From: AB-137-C09 sp964645625
Lineage (GTDB): Bacteria > Pseudomonadota > Zetaproteobacteria > Mariprofundales > Mariprofundaceae
Assembly (NCBI GenBank): GCA_964645625.1
Contig: CAZYAI010000016.1
Span: 1 to 46,713, forward strand
Length of the DNA stretch: 46,713 nucleotides
Reading direction: 5' to 3'
Positions within the stretch are counted from its first letter, which is position 1; every line of letters begins with the position of its first letter. Shown here piece by piece: positions 6,353 through 16,027 of the stretch. The notes under the pieces are model-generated. The model worked only from the letters and a program-made list of their open reading frames with translations, did no database searches and was not told the origin of the DNA. A program made the position numbers and the translations under genes.

Positions 6353-9300
6353 CTACTTCACTTCCAATTCAATTCCCGTTAGTACCTCATCAAGGTCTTT
6401 GAGTAATTGCTCAACAGCCTCTTCTGCTACAGTAGGGTGATCCTCAGGGTCTTTCATGACGCGTCGAACGGCTTCGTTCAAACAAGTCGCTGATTGGAAT
6501 AAAGCAGGTGCGGAAATATTGCCCGATGTGCCTTTAAGATCATGCGTCCATTCTTCTACGGCTCGCCAATCTTGCTGCTGCAACAGCATCGTTAACACTG
6601 CTTGAGCATCAGTATAACCGTGATAAAATTTCTTTAACACATTGCGTAGCAAAAGGTCATTACCACCCAACATCTTTAACGCCGCAGGCAGATCAATACC
6701 TGGCAATGATGGTGGCAATAAACTGGCACTTGTGGTTTGGCTTGGGGTATGTTCAGGCGCGGTAATGCCATCCCTAGCACCCACGCATTGCTGCAACTGC
6801 TCCAGCAATTCTTTTACATTAATCGGTTTACTGGCGTGACCATTCATACCATGCTCACGGCAACGCTCTTGCTCTTCAACCATGGCATGAGCAGTCATGG
6901 CAATAATCGGTAAGTTATCAAAGCGTGCATCTTGACGAATCAAATCCGTCGCCGTGTACCCATCCATAACAGGCATTTGTAAATCCATCAACACCACATC
7001 AAAAGGTGATTGCCGTACCGCATCAACAGCCTCTTGCCCATTACTCACAACCGTAACAACACAGCCTGCTCGTTCTAATACTTCACGGGCTATCTGTTGA
7101 TTGATTTCATTATCTTCAGCTACCAACACACGCACATCATGCAGATCCACATCAGGGTGGCTAGGTTTAACACCGTTGCGCGTCACCGCTTTATGGTCTT
7201 GGCTTAAGGTTGCAATGACGGTATCCATAAGGCTGGATTGATTCACTGGCTTGGTTAAGAAGCCATCAAAGCCCTCATCCCCCGCTTCCGCCATGACCTC
7301 ATCACGGGCGTGTGCTGTAACCATAATAATCGTCGGCAAAGGAACCGAACCCGATAAACCACGAATGCGTCGCGCTGTCTCGATACCATTCATGCCCGTA
7401 CCATCTCTACCAGGCATATTCCAGTCCATAAAAATCAGTTGATAAGGGCTGTCAGTCTGGCTTTTTAACATGTTGATGGCATCAGCACCTGATTGCGCGA
7501 CATCAACCCGGAAAGCGTAACATTCAAGGTATTGACGCATAATTTTCAATGAGGTTTCACTATCATCCACCACCAATACATGCATACCACGAAGGTCATC
7601 CAGCGTTTGAATGCTGGGCTTATGGCTGTGTTTATCGACATCAAACGCAGCGGTAAAAATAAAACGACTACCTCGTCCCACTGCACTTTCTACCGAAATC
7701 TGTCCGCCCATAAGCTCAACCAACTGTTTGCTGATCGCCAAGCCTAAACCAGTGCCGCCATATTTACGGGTGATTGATACATCTGCTTGGTTAAAGGATT
7801 GAAACAGCGAATCAAGTTGCTCTGCCGTCATGCCAATACCGCTGTCTTGTACTGTAAACTCAAGCATGGCTTGCTCAGCGATGGGAGCCACCGCACGAAC
7901 ATGAACTAAAATCTCACCCTTATCAGTGAATTTACTCGCATTATTACATAAGTTTAATAACACCTGACCCAAACGCAATGGATCACCCAGTAAATGCAAG
8001 GGAACATCAGGCTCAACCGAAAAATATATTTCCAAGCCTTTTGCCTCGGATGATAGCCCTGTCATCGTGGCAAGATTGTCCAACACCTGATCCAGATCGA
8101 ACGACACATGCTCCATTTCCAGCTTGCCCGCTTCGATCTTAGAGAAATCAAGAATATCGTTAATCAGTGATAACAGTGATTGCGCTGCTCCTTGCGACTT
8201 GATTAGGTAATCATGCTGTTTTTCATCTAAATCTGTTTGCAGCGCAAGATGCGTCATACCGATAATAGCATTCATCGGAGTACGAATCTCATGGCTCATA
8301 CGGGATAAAAACTCTGACTTCGAGCGCGTCGATGCTTCGGCTAGTTCACGAGCTTGACGCATGGCTTCTACCGCCTGCTTGCGCGCCGTAATATCAGAGC
8401 GCACAGCAATATACTTGAATGGTTCACCTTGCTCATTCATAAACGGTACAATACTGGCTGATACCCAATAATAGGAGCCATCTTTTTTCTTGCTGTTGAT
8501 CTCACCACGCCAAACATGACCGTTTCTTACCACTTCATAAATGCCTTGATAAAACGATTCAGGATGAGCATCGGAAAGGAAACGATGGTAATCTTCGCCA
8601 ATCAGCTCCTCTTGCGTATAGCCACTAATGCTGCAAAACGTGTCATTGCATTGCGTAATCATCCCCTGAGCATCAATGGTGGTCACAATAGCATGCTCAT
8701 CCAAGGCGGCGCGTTGAAAAGCAAGTTCGCGATTGCGGTCTTTAATCACATCCAACATATAATGATAGCCGTCAAACAAGCTGTCGAATTCATCGCCTGA
8801 ATCATGTTGCACCCGCGCATCAGCATCAGGGTTATGACTAAACGCTTGCATGGCTTCCCGCAATTTAAAGATGGGCAAAGTAAAGGTTTTTTGCATACGA
8901 ACAGCCAACAAAAGCACCAAGCCCAAGGCGACAAGACCAGCAATAAATTGCATAAACATCAAGAAATACAACGAGCTTTGCAGACGCTCGGTACTACCAA
9001 CAACGGTCAGTGTGCCTGTATATTCCCCTTCGGACATAACAGGACGGCTCACCAACAAAAAGCTACGGTTACGGAAATTGAACGCTTTGGTTAATGTATT
9101 GGCAATGCTTTGTTCTTGCACCAAGGCGCGCAGTTTATGTTCTTCCGTTCCTTCACGAATATGGCTGGCAATTAATTTTTGCCGTGCGTTATACACAAAC
9201 AATGCTTGAATATTAGGATTGTTTTGTACGCTATCCAAGGTTGCGTTAATGCTTTCTAAGTCTTCAAACTCCATCGCAGCAACCATGGTATTGCGCATTA

Positions 9301-9457
9301 AATCGGCAACTTCAGCCAAGGCATTCAAGCTTTCATCACGTATTTGATGACTGGTATAAAGGAATGTACCCAATGATGACAAGGCAATGCCAATCACCGT
9401 ACAAAGAGCAAAAAGCAGTGCTAATTTATAATGAATGGAACGAATTTTTTTAGACAT
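6353..9457 (-). CDS. Hybrid sensor histidine kinase (HAMP-PAS-HisKA-HATPase-REC-REC-Hpt)
   Basis: A 1034-residue inner-membrane phosphorelay kinase of BarA-like layout. There is a membrane segment at about 10-33, a periplasmic sensor domain (35-160), a second segment (165-188) and HAMP (190-245). PAS/PAC (248-360) follows, then HisKA with phospho-His389 in FLSRMSHEIRTP. The ATPase has its N box near 502-507, DSGIGM (538-543) and GGTGLGL (567-573). Receiver 1 has Asp678, receiver 2 has Asp825, and the Hpt domain has His972 in THDLKG. All phosphotransfer residues are present, so it could run a complete relay internally. The stop of the TonB receptor gene lies only 3 nt upstream, so the pair is co-translated. 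Its signal probably comes from that receptor/YfiR system. No separate output regulator is encoded here. Confidence 0.93.
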   Translation of the reverse strand: MSKKIRSIHYKLALLFALCTVIGIALSSLGTFLYTSHQIRDESLNALAEVADLMRNTMVAAMEFEDLESINATLDSVQNNPNIQALFVYNARQKLIASHIREGTEEHKLRALVQEQSIANTLTKAFNFRNRSFLLVSRPVMSEGEYTGTLTVVGSTERLQSSLYFLMFMQFIAGLVALGLVLLLAVRMQKTFTLPIFKLREAMQAFSHNPDADARVQHDSGDEFDSLFDGYHYMLDVIKDRNRELAFQRAALDEHAIVTTIDAQGMITQCNDTFCSISGYTQEELIGEDYHRFLSDAHPESFYQGIYEVVRNGHVWRGEINSKKKDGSYYWVSASIVPFMNEQGEPFKYIAVRSDITARKQAVEAMRQARELAEASTRSKSEFLSRMSHEIRTPMNAIIGMTHLALQTDLDEKQHDYLIKSQGAAQSLLSLINDILDFSKIEAGKLEMEHVSFDLDQVLDNLATMTGLSSEAKGLEIYFSVEPDVPLHLLGDPLRLGQVLLNLCNNASKFTDKGEILVHVRAVAPIAEQAMLEFTVQDSGIGMTAEQLDSLFQSFNQADVSITRKYGGTGLGLAISKQLVELMGGQISVESAVGRGSRFIFTAAFDVDKHSHKPSIQTLDDLRGMHVLVVDDSETSLKIMRQYLECYAFRVDVAQSGADAINMLKSQTDSPYQLIFMDWNMPGRDGTGMNGIETARRIRGLSGSVPLPTIIMVTAHARDEVMAEAGDEGFDGFLTKPVNQSSLMDTVIATLSQDHKAVTRNGVKPSHPDVDLHDVRVLVAEDNEINQQIAREVLERAGCVVTVVSNGQEAVDAVRQSPFDVVLMDLQMPVMDGYTATDLIRQDARFDNLPIIAMTAHAMVEEQERCREHGMNGHASKPINVKELLEQLQQCVGARDGITAPEHTPSQTTSASLLPPSLPGIDLPAALKMLGGNDLLLRNVLKKFYHGYTDAQAVLTMLLQQQDWRAVEEWTHDLKGTSGNISAPALFQSATCLNEAVRRVMKDPEDHPTVAEEAVEQLLKDLDEVLTGIELEVK

Positions 9458-9460
9458 TGC

Positions 9461-11785
9461 TTAAAACGCCATAGAAGCGCGAAGGTAATAATAGGCTCCG
9501 CTATAACCAAAAGGAGAGTAACGCGAATAAGGTTTGATGCCATTGTAACCATAAAAATTACCCGACAAACCCTTCCACGTATTCGGCAATGTACCAAACA
9601 CATTATTGCCGCCTACAGCCAATTCAATATCACGACTCCAATCATAATGCAGATCCATATCCACCGTCCATTTCGGATCAAAAGCATAGGCCTGATTACC
9701 GATCACTTGGCGGTACGCACCATAACGGTTGAGGTTGACCGTGAACAACCACGGTTGATGACGGTACTGACTTAATATGCGCCATGCTGTTTTAGGTTGC
9801 CCATTTTCCAAACGGTCAATTTGATCAAATGATTGCGCACGCGTGAGCAAAGGGTCGACAAAACGACTTACGCGATTACGGTTATAATGAAACCACGCGC
9901 CTATATGCATGCTATCACGCTGCAACAAAGGTATTTCGTGATTCAGTCGTACGTCCACGCCTTGGGTTACTGTATTCAATCCATTGGTGAAGAAGCGAGC
10001 TTTTGCCACATTGTTAGCGGCTAAAATCGCCGCCTGTGCAGGAGTCGTGCCAGCAAGGTCGTTGGATAACATGATGCGGTCGTTCACCCGTGTTAAAAAG
10101 TAATCCACCGTCAAGGATGATTGACGGCTAGCTTGGTACACCATCCCCAATGTAAAATGGCGTGATTTTTCTGCTTTTAAGTCTTTTGCACCCAAGGCAA
10201 TCGCCAAGGGATCACCAGGTCGGAATGTTCCTTGGGTGGTCAAGGTGTTGGTTGCCGTGTCAACAAAGGATGAGGTTTGAGAGTAATAAATTTGTGACAG
10301 GGACGGTGCGCGAAAACCACTGCTGACACCTGAGCGCAACAGCACCCCATCCATCAGCGCGTACGATGCAGCCAACTTCATGGTGTGTGCTACGCCAAAG
10401 TCAGAGTAATACTCTGATCGTAGCGCACCATCAAGCGATATATCCGTACCATGATGGTAAGCAATATCAGCATAAAAAGCATGATTACGACGACCGCCAC
10501 GCACCGCATTGCTGGGCATAAATCCAGCAAAACCTTGTGTCGCCGTACCACTATACGATGCTAATTCACCTGCGCGAATACGGTAACTTTCTAAACGTTG
10601 TTCCAGACCAGCTGCGAGATTCCATGCCCCCAACTGTTTTTTCACATCTAAATTGGTGGTTTGTTGAATAAAACGCAAACCGCCATTGTCAAAGCGCGTT
10701 GGTGATGCGCCAGCCAATGAGAAATTCATGCTATTCCAGACCTGAAAACCGAAATCGTTATAACCATAGGTATGGGTAAGTTCCCATGTTAGCCCATCAT
10801 TCCATTCACCTTTGATACCACCACTGACATGATAGTCGCTAATCGTTGCATCAATCTGCGGCAAAAAACCTTGCGGGAATAAAGGGCTGCTATTAACGCT
10901 GGGCGGACGGTAAAAGGCACTGGCTGTACTGTTGCGTTTATTGACCATCACGGTAATAAAGGGCATTAAGTCATTGGCTAATGGCATTTCCGCATTGACC
11001 AATGCACGGTAATTGCTCGCTTGTGGTAAGCCAACATGGGTATCAACACGCGGTACGGCAAGGCGACGATCCAAACCTCCGCGCCATGTTTGTTGCTGGC
11101 GGTCAGCCTCTAAGCTGGCGTTGACGAAGCCATCATAACGTAATGGCAAGCTCAAAAAGGTACTGGCTTGTACATGTTTACCATCCCTTTTGCTACGCAT
11201 GCCAGCACTGGTACTGATATTATTATGATAGCCGCTACCTTTAAGTACAATATTGATGACACCAGCAATGGCATCGGAGCCATATTGTGCCGCAGCACCA
11301 TCACGCAAGACTTCGATACGGTCAATGGCAGTCAATGCAATGGTATCCAAATCGACACCGCTGGAACCACGTCCCATCACCCCATTAACATGCAAAAGCG
11401 CGCCATTATGCAAGCGTTTGCCATTGACCAGCACCAACACTTGGTCAGGAGCCATACCACGCAAGCTGAAGGCACGCACATGATCGCTACCGTCGGCGAC
11501 CGACGTTTCAGGACTATTGAAGCCAGCGATGTAATAACGCAACACATCACTCAAACCATGTAAACCTGTTTGCTCAATCTGTTTGGCAGTCACCACATCA
11601 ACAGGAGCCATAGCATCCAGCAAAGGACGTTCCCCGCTACGTGAGCCAACATCAGCCTTTAGTTCCATATCGGTATTCAACAGATCTTCTAAGGAGGCAT
11701 CCGACATATCAGAGGGTTCTGCCCCAGCGGTGGTGACCAGCCCCAACAGAGCCAACAACATGATTGCAACCATCGTGGTATTCAT
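9461..11785 (-). CDS. TonB-dependent outer-membrane receptor
   Basis: A 774-residue outer-membrane beta-barrel protein. A signal peptide spans residues 1-22 (hydrophobic, ending AGA). It is followed by SLEDLLNTDMEL, a segment common in this receptor subgroup, and then the plug domain (about 55-180) with VLVLVNGKRLHNG, IDRIEVLRDGAAAQYGSDAIAGVINIVLK. The rest is barrel strands ending in a C-terminal Phe (YLRASMAF), as needed for outer-membrane assembly. Receptors of this kind import substrates using TonB energy. The substrate is not evident and no siderophore gene is nearby. Its position between a YfiR-family gene (ATGA overlap) and a hybrid kinase suggests a sensory role as much as transport (inference). 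Confidence 0.92.
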   Translation of the reverse strand: MNTTMVAIMLLALLGLVTTAGAEPSDMSDASLEDLLNTDMELKADVGSRSGERPLLDAMAPVDVVTAKQIEQTGLHGLSDVLRYYIAGFNSPETSVADGSDHVRAFSLRGMAPDQVLVLVNGKRLHNGALLHVNGVMGRGSSGVDLDTIALTAIDRIEVLRDGAAAQYGSDAIAGVINIVLKGSGYHNNISTSAGMRSKRDGKHVQASTFLSLPLRYDGFVNASLEADRQQQTWRGGLDRRLAVPRVDTHVGLPQASNYRALVNAEMPLANDLMPFITVMVNKRNSTASAFYRPPSVNSSPLFPQGFLPQIDATISDYHVSGGIKGEWNDGLTWELTHTYGYNDFGFQVWNSMNFSLAGASPTRFDNGGLRFIQQTTNLDVKKQLGAWNLAAGLEQRLESYRIRAGELASYSGTATQGFAGFMPSNAVRGGRRNHAFYADIAYHHGTDISLDGALRSEYYSDFGVAHTMKLAASYALMDGVLLRSGVSSGFRAPSLSQIYYSQTSSFVDTATNTLTTQGTFRPGDPLAIALGAKDLKAEKSRHFTLGMVYQASRQSSLTVDYFLTRVNDRIMLSNDLAGTTPAQAAILAANNVAKARFFTNGLNTVTQGVDVRLNHEIPLLQRDSMHIGAWFHYNRNRVSRFVDPLLTRAQSFDQIDRLENGQPKTAWRILSQYRHQPWLFTVNLNRYGAYRQVIGNQAYAFDPKWTVDMDLHYDWSRDIELAVGGNNVFGTLPNTWKGLSGNFYGYNGIKPYSRYSPFGYSGAYYYLRASMAF

Positions 11786-12318
11786 AACACGTCACCTTTA
11801 ACAATTTCGGCAATTTTTAACAGTGATGAACGAATATGAAGCCCAGCCTGCTGCACCGCCTGTAAATTGATCTTTAGCCGCATATTTTGCGCCTTGCGGT
11901 ACAACTGGATCATACCGCCAAGTTGTGCAAAGCCATGACTATCACTGATGGTAAGAATATTTTTCCCGCGCAATGTTTGCAGTAACGCAAGCAGGGCAGT
12001 GTGTTTCATTTTAGGTATATACAAAATTTGAGCACTGTGTAATTGATCCAAGGATTGGATGTATTGAATAGACACAGGATGATTGTGAATGGTTTTGTGT
12101 TGCAAAAACTTATCAGGCAGCTTGCCAAAAGGGTTGTTTAATACTGCAATCGTAAAACGCTGATCAGAGGAGGTGTTACCGCTAACAAACTTTGCCAACT
12201 TACCAATAATGGCGACTTTTACCGCATCTTCTGATTCGGAAGCGAAACTACTCGTCACACCAAGAAGTGAAAAAAGCAACACTGCACAGACACACAGCCA
12301 GTTTTTAACAACGCGCAC
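11782..12318 (-). CDS. YfiR family protein (periplasmic)
   Basis: A 178-residue secreted protein of the YfiR/HmsC family (DUF4154). A signal peptide covers roughly residues 1-27 (LCVCAVLLFSLLGVTSSFA). The mature part begins with VKVAIIGKLAKFVSG and contains FTIAVLNNPFGKLPD, QILYIP and NILTISDSHGFAQLGGMIQLY, all typical of the family. In Pseudomonas YfiR restrains a membrane diguanylate cyclase; here the partner appears to be the downstream receptor and kinase. The start is GTG 12318, because AGGAGG sits 5 nt upstream; a GTG at 12324 would lie inside that ribosome site. It is the first gene of the three-gene operon. Confidence 0.88.
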   Translation of the reverse strand: MRVVKNWLCVCAVLLFSLLGVTSSFASESEDAVKVAIIGKLAKFVSGNTSSDQRFTIAVLNNPFGKLPDKFLQHKTIHNHPVSIQYIQSLDQLHSAQILYIPKMKHTALLALLQTLRGKNILTISDSHGFAQLGGMIQLYRKAQNMRLKINLQAVQQAGLHIRSSLLKIAEIVKGDVL

Positions 12319-12320
12319 AC

Positions 12321-12345
12321 CCACCTCCTATGTCGATTGAGGTGG
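12321..12345 (-). promoter_or_regulatory. Hairpin covering the yfiR-family ribosome site
   Basis: CCACCTC (12321-12327) and GAGGTGG (12339-12345) are perfect inverted repeats 11 nt apart. On the minus-strand mRNA the 3' arm contains the AGGAGG ribosome site of the YfiR-family gene, so folding would hide it. That would lower translation of the whole coupled operon unless something opens it. Confidence 0.4.
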
Positions 12346-12460
12346 AAACTTAGCACAAAGCAATACCATCGCGCAATCATTAATCTATTGCCTCAGCACT
12401 ATGCACACGGTACTGCTGAGCATGCTTGGATGAACCATCTTTTATCTGTAGGCTTGGGGC

Positions 12461-13699
12461 ATGGAAATTAACAGCATTTTATTGAGTATCGTTGGTGTTA
12501 TTGGCTTCTCACTGGTGTTTGCCTTACTGCTTCGGCAAGCAAAAATACCGCCTGCCGTCGCCTACATTATGACAGGTTTATTGGTTGGCCCTTCAGCTCT
12601 CGGTCTAGTCCACGACCGTGAGTTATTGGACATTATGGGTGAACTCGGCGTGATTATGCTACTATTTTTCATCGGCATGGAAGTCTCTTTACCGCGTTTA
12701 TTGGCTGGCTGGCGTGTGGCTGTGTTGGGCACAATGGCACAATTAACCATCAGTGTGGGCGTATGTTCGCTGGGCGCATGGCTACTTGGTTGGACGTGGC
12801 AAGCAGGTCTGTTGTATGGCTTCATTATCAGCATGAGCTCGACTGCCGTGGTACTCACGCTACTCAAAGCCAATGATGAAATGGAAACCCCCTTCGGTCA
12901 AAACGCCTTGGGTGTATTATTAATGCAGGATTTAGCGATTGTTCCGATCATGATTATTTTGGGGAGCATGGGGCCTGAGCCTGTGGCTGCGGAACATATT
13001 GCGATGCAGCTGGTCGGCGGTAGCTTGCTGATTGCGGGGGTAATCTGGTTGTTACGCAACCCTCATTGGAAGATTCCACTCACGCTTAAAACAGGCATCG
13101 ACCAAAAAATCATGCTGGGGCTTTTACTGTGTTTTGCAGCGGCATCATTAACCGCCGTTGTGGGGCTATCGGCGCCATTTGGTGCCTTTTTGGCGGGTTT
13201 ATTATTACGTTCCTCCGATCAAAGTCACTGGGTAGAAGAGCACCTACATTCGCTTTATGTGGTGTTTGTCGCCATTTTCTTCCTCTCTATTGGCATGCTG
13301 GTGGATATACATTTTGTACTCGATCACCTTGCGATGTTGGCATTGCTGACCTTTGCTGTTTTTGTCTTAAACTCAGGAATTAACGCCATTATTTTGCGTT
13401 TATTGGGCGAAAGCTGGCAAATGTCCTTGTTAACAGGTGGCTTACTGAGCCAAATTGGCGAGCTTTCCTTTTTATTGGCATCGCTTGGCATGGCGCAGGG
13501 CATTTTAGCAGATGAAGGCTACCACATGGCTATTGTAGTCATTGCTTTAACCCTCATGCTCAGCCCCTTATGGGTACTCATTGTACGACGTATGGTGAGC
13601 GAACAGCGTGTGCCTTTATTCACCAACCATAGTTTACACGAAGATTGGCAGCATGCGAAGTCAAAAATAGCGCACATTAAAAGTCGTGTACGGCGATGA
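12461..13699 (+). CDS. Kef-type cation:proton antiporter (CPA2)
   Basis: A 412-residue inner-membrane antiporter with about 12 hydrophobic segments, exchanging K+ or Na+ for protons. The family motifs are VAYIMTGLLVGPSALGL (34-50), LGVIMLLFFIGMEVSL, and the glutamine-aspartate pair in GVLLMQDLAIVPIMI that marks the ion site of CPA2 exchangers. It ends after the membrane domain and lacks the TrkA-N nucleotide-binding domain of KefB/KefC, so it is the short form. The ribosome site (GGGGC before ATG) is weak. The stop overlaps the miaA start (ATGA, 13696-13699). The operon link to tRNA modification is probably only positional. Confidence 0.88.
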   Translation: MEINSILLSIVGVIGFSLVFALLLRQAKIPPAVAYIMTGLLVGPSALGLVHDRELLDIMGELGVIMLLFFIGMEVSLPRLLAGWRVAVLGTMAQLTISVGVCSLGAWLLGWTWQAGLLYGFIISMSSTAVVLTLLKANDEMETPFGQNALGVLLMQDLAIVPIMIILGSMGPEPVAAEHIAMQLVGGSLLIAGVIWLLRNPHWKIPLTLKTGIDQKIMLGLLLCFAAASLTAVVGLSAPFGAFLAGLLLRSSDQSHWVEEHLHSLYVVFVAIFFLSIGMLVDIHFVLDHLAMLALLTFAVFVLNSGINAIILRLLGESWQMSLLTGGLLSQIGELSFLLASLGMAQGILADEGYHMAIVVIALTLMLSPLWVLIVRRMVSEQRVPLFTNHSLHEDWQHAKSKIAHIKSRVRR

Positions 13700-14613
13700 A
13701 CAGCACACCTAAACTGCATGCCATTGCTTTGGTCGGAGCGACAGGTACGGGGAAATCCGCATTAGCACTGCGCTGGGCAAAGCAAACAGGCAACGCCATC
13801 ATCAGTTGTGATGCGATGCAGCTCTATCGCGGTTTGGATATTGGCACAGCCAAAGCCAGCCTAGCAGAACGCCAACAAGTCGTACATTATTTGATTGATA
13901 CCATGGAGCTACCACAGATCTGTTCCGCTGCTGCGTGGGCAGAGGCAGCGCGGGCAGTCATCCAACAAGAAAATGATGCTGGGCGCACACCGATTATTTG
14001 TGGCGGCACAGGCTTTTATTTACGCACCTTACTTTCGGGCATTGCCGATATTCCCACGGTGGATACAGCCATTCGGCAACAGCTCACAGCGCGTTTGGCA
14101 CAAGAAGGTCATGACGCATTGCATGCAGCATTGCAGGCGGTGGATCCTACACTGGCAGCGCAGTTGGCAGTGGCGGATAGTCAACGAGTATTGCGTGCTT
14201 TGTCGGTGTTTGAAGCCACAGGCATACCGCTTAGCCATTGGCAACAACAAAGCAACACTGCCACTGCCATTGATTGCCCTATATTGGTCTTGCAAAAGCC
14301 TCGTCCGCAATTACGCCAAGACATCGCCCAACGTTTTCACCAGATGATGGAGCAAGGCTGGCTCAAAGAGGCGCAATGGCTGGCAGGCACGGATTGCGCT
14401 GACGATCACCCTGCGATGCGCGCCGTTGGTTACCGTCAATTATTGCAGCATCTAGCAGGTGTTTGCAGTCTGGATGAAGCCATCGAACAAGGGATCACTG
14501 CCACCCGCCGCTATGCTAAACGGCAAGGAACATGGTTCCGCCATCAACTCGAAGCCGCAGCGATAGGCTCGGCTACTACTATTGAGGATTATTTACTATC
14601 ACATACGAATTAA
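13696..14613 (+). CDS. miaA: tRNA dimethylallyltransferase
   Basis: A 305-residue enzyme that adds a dimethylallyl group to N6 of A37 in tRNAs reading UNN codons. The P-loop GATGTGKS (14-21), SCDAMQLYRGLDIGTAK (37-53, the substrate-binding loop) and GGTGFYLRTLLSG are diagnostic; the C-terminal TRRYAKRQGTWFRHQ is the conserved tRNA-contact helix. The length matches bacterial MiaA. It overlaps the preceding antiporter gene by ATGA. hflX follows in the next frame, an order (miaA then hflX, without hfq here) shared with many proteobacteria. Confidence 0.97.
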   Translation: MNSTPKLHAIALVGATGTGKSALALRWAKQTGNAIISCDAMQLYRGLDIGTAKASLAERQQVVHYLIDTMELPQICSAAAWAEAARAVIQQENDAGRTPIICGGTGFYLRTLLSGIADIPTVDTAIRQQLTARLAQEGHDALHAALQAVDPTLAAQLAVADSQRVLRALSVFEATGIPLSHWQQQSNTATAIDCPILVLQKPRPQLRQDIAQRFHQMMEQGWLKEAQWLAGTDCADDHPAMRAVGYRQLLQHLAGVCSLDEAIEQGITATRRYAKRQGTWFRHQLEAAAIGSATTIEDYLLSHTN

Positions 14614-15905
14614 CGCCCACCCCTGACCGTGCCGTCAGCATCCACCCGCGCCTTGCCTCTTCGCCACGTAGCGATAGTGCTTGGCAAGCGCGCTGTGATG
14701 AATTTGTTCAATTAATTGCCGCCAGTCATTGCCAATGCATCGGCAGCCAAAGCGTTGCAGTACGGCAATTATTGCCACGCAGCCTATTAGGCAGCGGTCA
14801 AGTGGAGCAATTAGGGCAATGGATGGAGGCAAACGAAGCAGAAGTCGCCTTTGTCGATTACCAACTATCCCCCGTACAACAACGCAACTTAGAGACCGCA
14901 TGGGGCGTTAAGGTGGTCGATCGCACGGGGTTGATTCTGGAGATTTTTGCCGACCGCGCACGCACCCGCGAAGGCTGTTTGCAAGTCGAATTAGCCAGCT
15001 TGAATTACCAACTGGGTCGCTTGGTGCGTTCGTGGACGCATTTGGAACGCCAGCGCGGTGGTCACGGCTTCCTCGGCGGCCCTGGTGAGCGACAGATTGA
15101 GTTAGACCGTCGTATGATTCGCCAAAGTATTCAACGCTTGGAAATTGAATTGGCACACGTTCGCCGTATGCGTGCCACACAACGCGGTGGACGCACCCGT
15201 AACGCGATTCAAACGGTCGCGCTTGTCGGTTATACCAACGCAGGCAAATCCACGCTTTTCAACCGTTTGTGCCAATCGGATGTCCATGCCGCCGACCAAC
15301 TCTTTGCCACACTTGACCCGACCCTGCGTAAACTCACCCTACCCAATGGTTTGATACTGATGATGTCCGACACGGTAGGTTTTGTGCAAGATCTACCCCA
15401 TGAGTTGGTTGATGCCTTCCGCGCCACCTTAGAAGAAGTCATGGAGGCAGACCTCATCATCCACGTCCGCGACATGGCAGACCCTGAATCAGCCATGCAA
15501 AAGCAAGTGGTAGAAGAAACCTTACAACAAATGGGTTTGCACGGCGATGATATACCCGTGATGATTGAGGTACTCAATAAATGTGATTTAGCACCACATA
15601 TTGAGTCGCGCATCTGTGAAGGAACACACGGCAGCCGCCTAGCACTATCGGCACTGCGTGGCGAAGGTGTTGATGCCTTACTCACGCTGCTACAACAATG
15701 GCTGCAAGATGCCATGCAACTGTGTCAACTTCGCATACCCTTAGGTGACGGCAAAACCCTCGCCCTATGCCATCAACACGGTGTGATTGTAGAACAGCAT
15801 TACGATGAGGAAGCATTACACCTACAAGTACAACTACCCGCCCGCTACGCCATGCAATTAGCTGATTTCATGGTGGATGAGAGTGAGGTGCCACCGACTG
15901 ACTAA
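14598..15905 (+). CDS. hflX: GTPase HflX (no ordinary start codon)
   Basis: Ribosome-associated GTPase that splits stalled or stressed ribosomes. With the proposed start the protein has 435 residues, like E. coli HflX. It has the N-terminal HflX domain, the glycine-rich linker HGFLGGPGERQIELDRR, P-loop GYTNAGKS (211-218), switch DTVGF (258-262) and NKCD. The frame is open upstream to 14586 and its translation matches the family N-terminus (DEFVQLIAASHCQCIGS, LLPRSLLGSGQVEQL), so the protein should begin before the first usual codon, TTG 14772. No ATG, GTG or TTG exists there. ATC 14598, 9 nt after GAGGA, is my best guess and overlaps miaA by 16 nt. A start-region sequencing error, or a shortened protein from TTG 14772, are the alternatives. 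Confidence 0.85.
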   Translation: MTYELTPTPDRAVSIHPRLASSPRSDSAWQARCDEFVQLIAASHCQCIGSQSVAVRQLLPRSLLGSGQVEQLGQWMEANEAEVAFVDYQLSPVQQRNLETAWGVKVVDRTGLILEIFADRARTREGCLQVELASLNYQLGRLVRSWTHLERQRGGHGFLGGPGERQIELDRRMIRQSIQRLEIELAHVRRMRATQRGGRTRNAIQTVALVGYTNAGKSTLFNRLCQSDVHAADQLFATLDPTLRKLTLPNGLILMMSDTVGFVQDLPHELVDAFRATLEEVMEADLIIHVRDMADPESAMQKQVVEETLQQMGLHGDDIPVMIEVLNKCDLAPHIESRICEGTHGSRLALSALRGEGVDALLTLLQQWLQDAMQLCQLRIPLGDGKTLALCHQHGVIVEQHYDEEALHLQVQLPARYAMQLADFMVDESEVPPTD

Positions 15906-15913
15906 ACACAAAG

Positions 15914-15938
15914 GAAAAACGCCAGCGTTTTCGCTTAT
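15914..15938 (+). terminator. Possible hflX terminator
   Basis: A small dyad AAAACG (15916-15921) / CGTTTT (15926-15931) with a 4-nt loop, followed by CGCTTATTT. The stem is short and the T-run broken, so this is weak. The stronger palindrome at 16028-16059 may do the job. Confidence 0.3.
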
Positions 15939-16027
15939 TTATATGCCCCAATCATTGACGAAACGGTATGTTACCCCTGATTCTGAAATCATTTTTGCCC
16001 GATTGTTTTTGATGGTTGGGATTGTTG

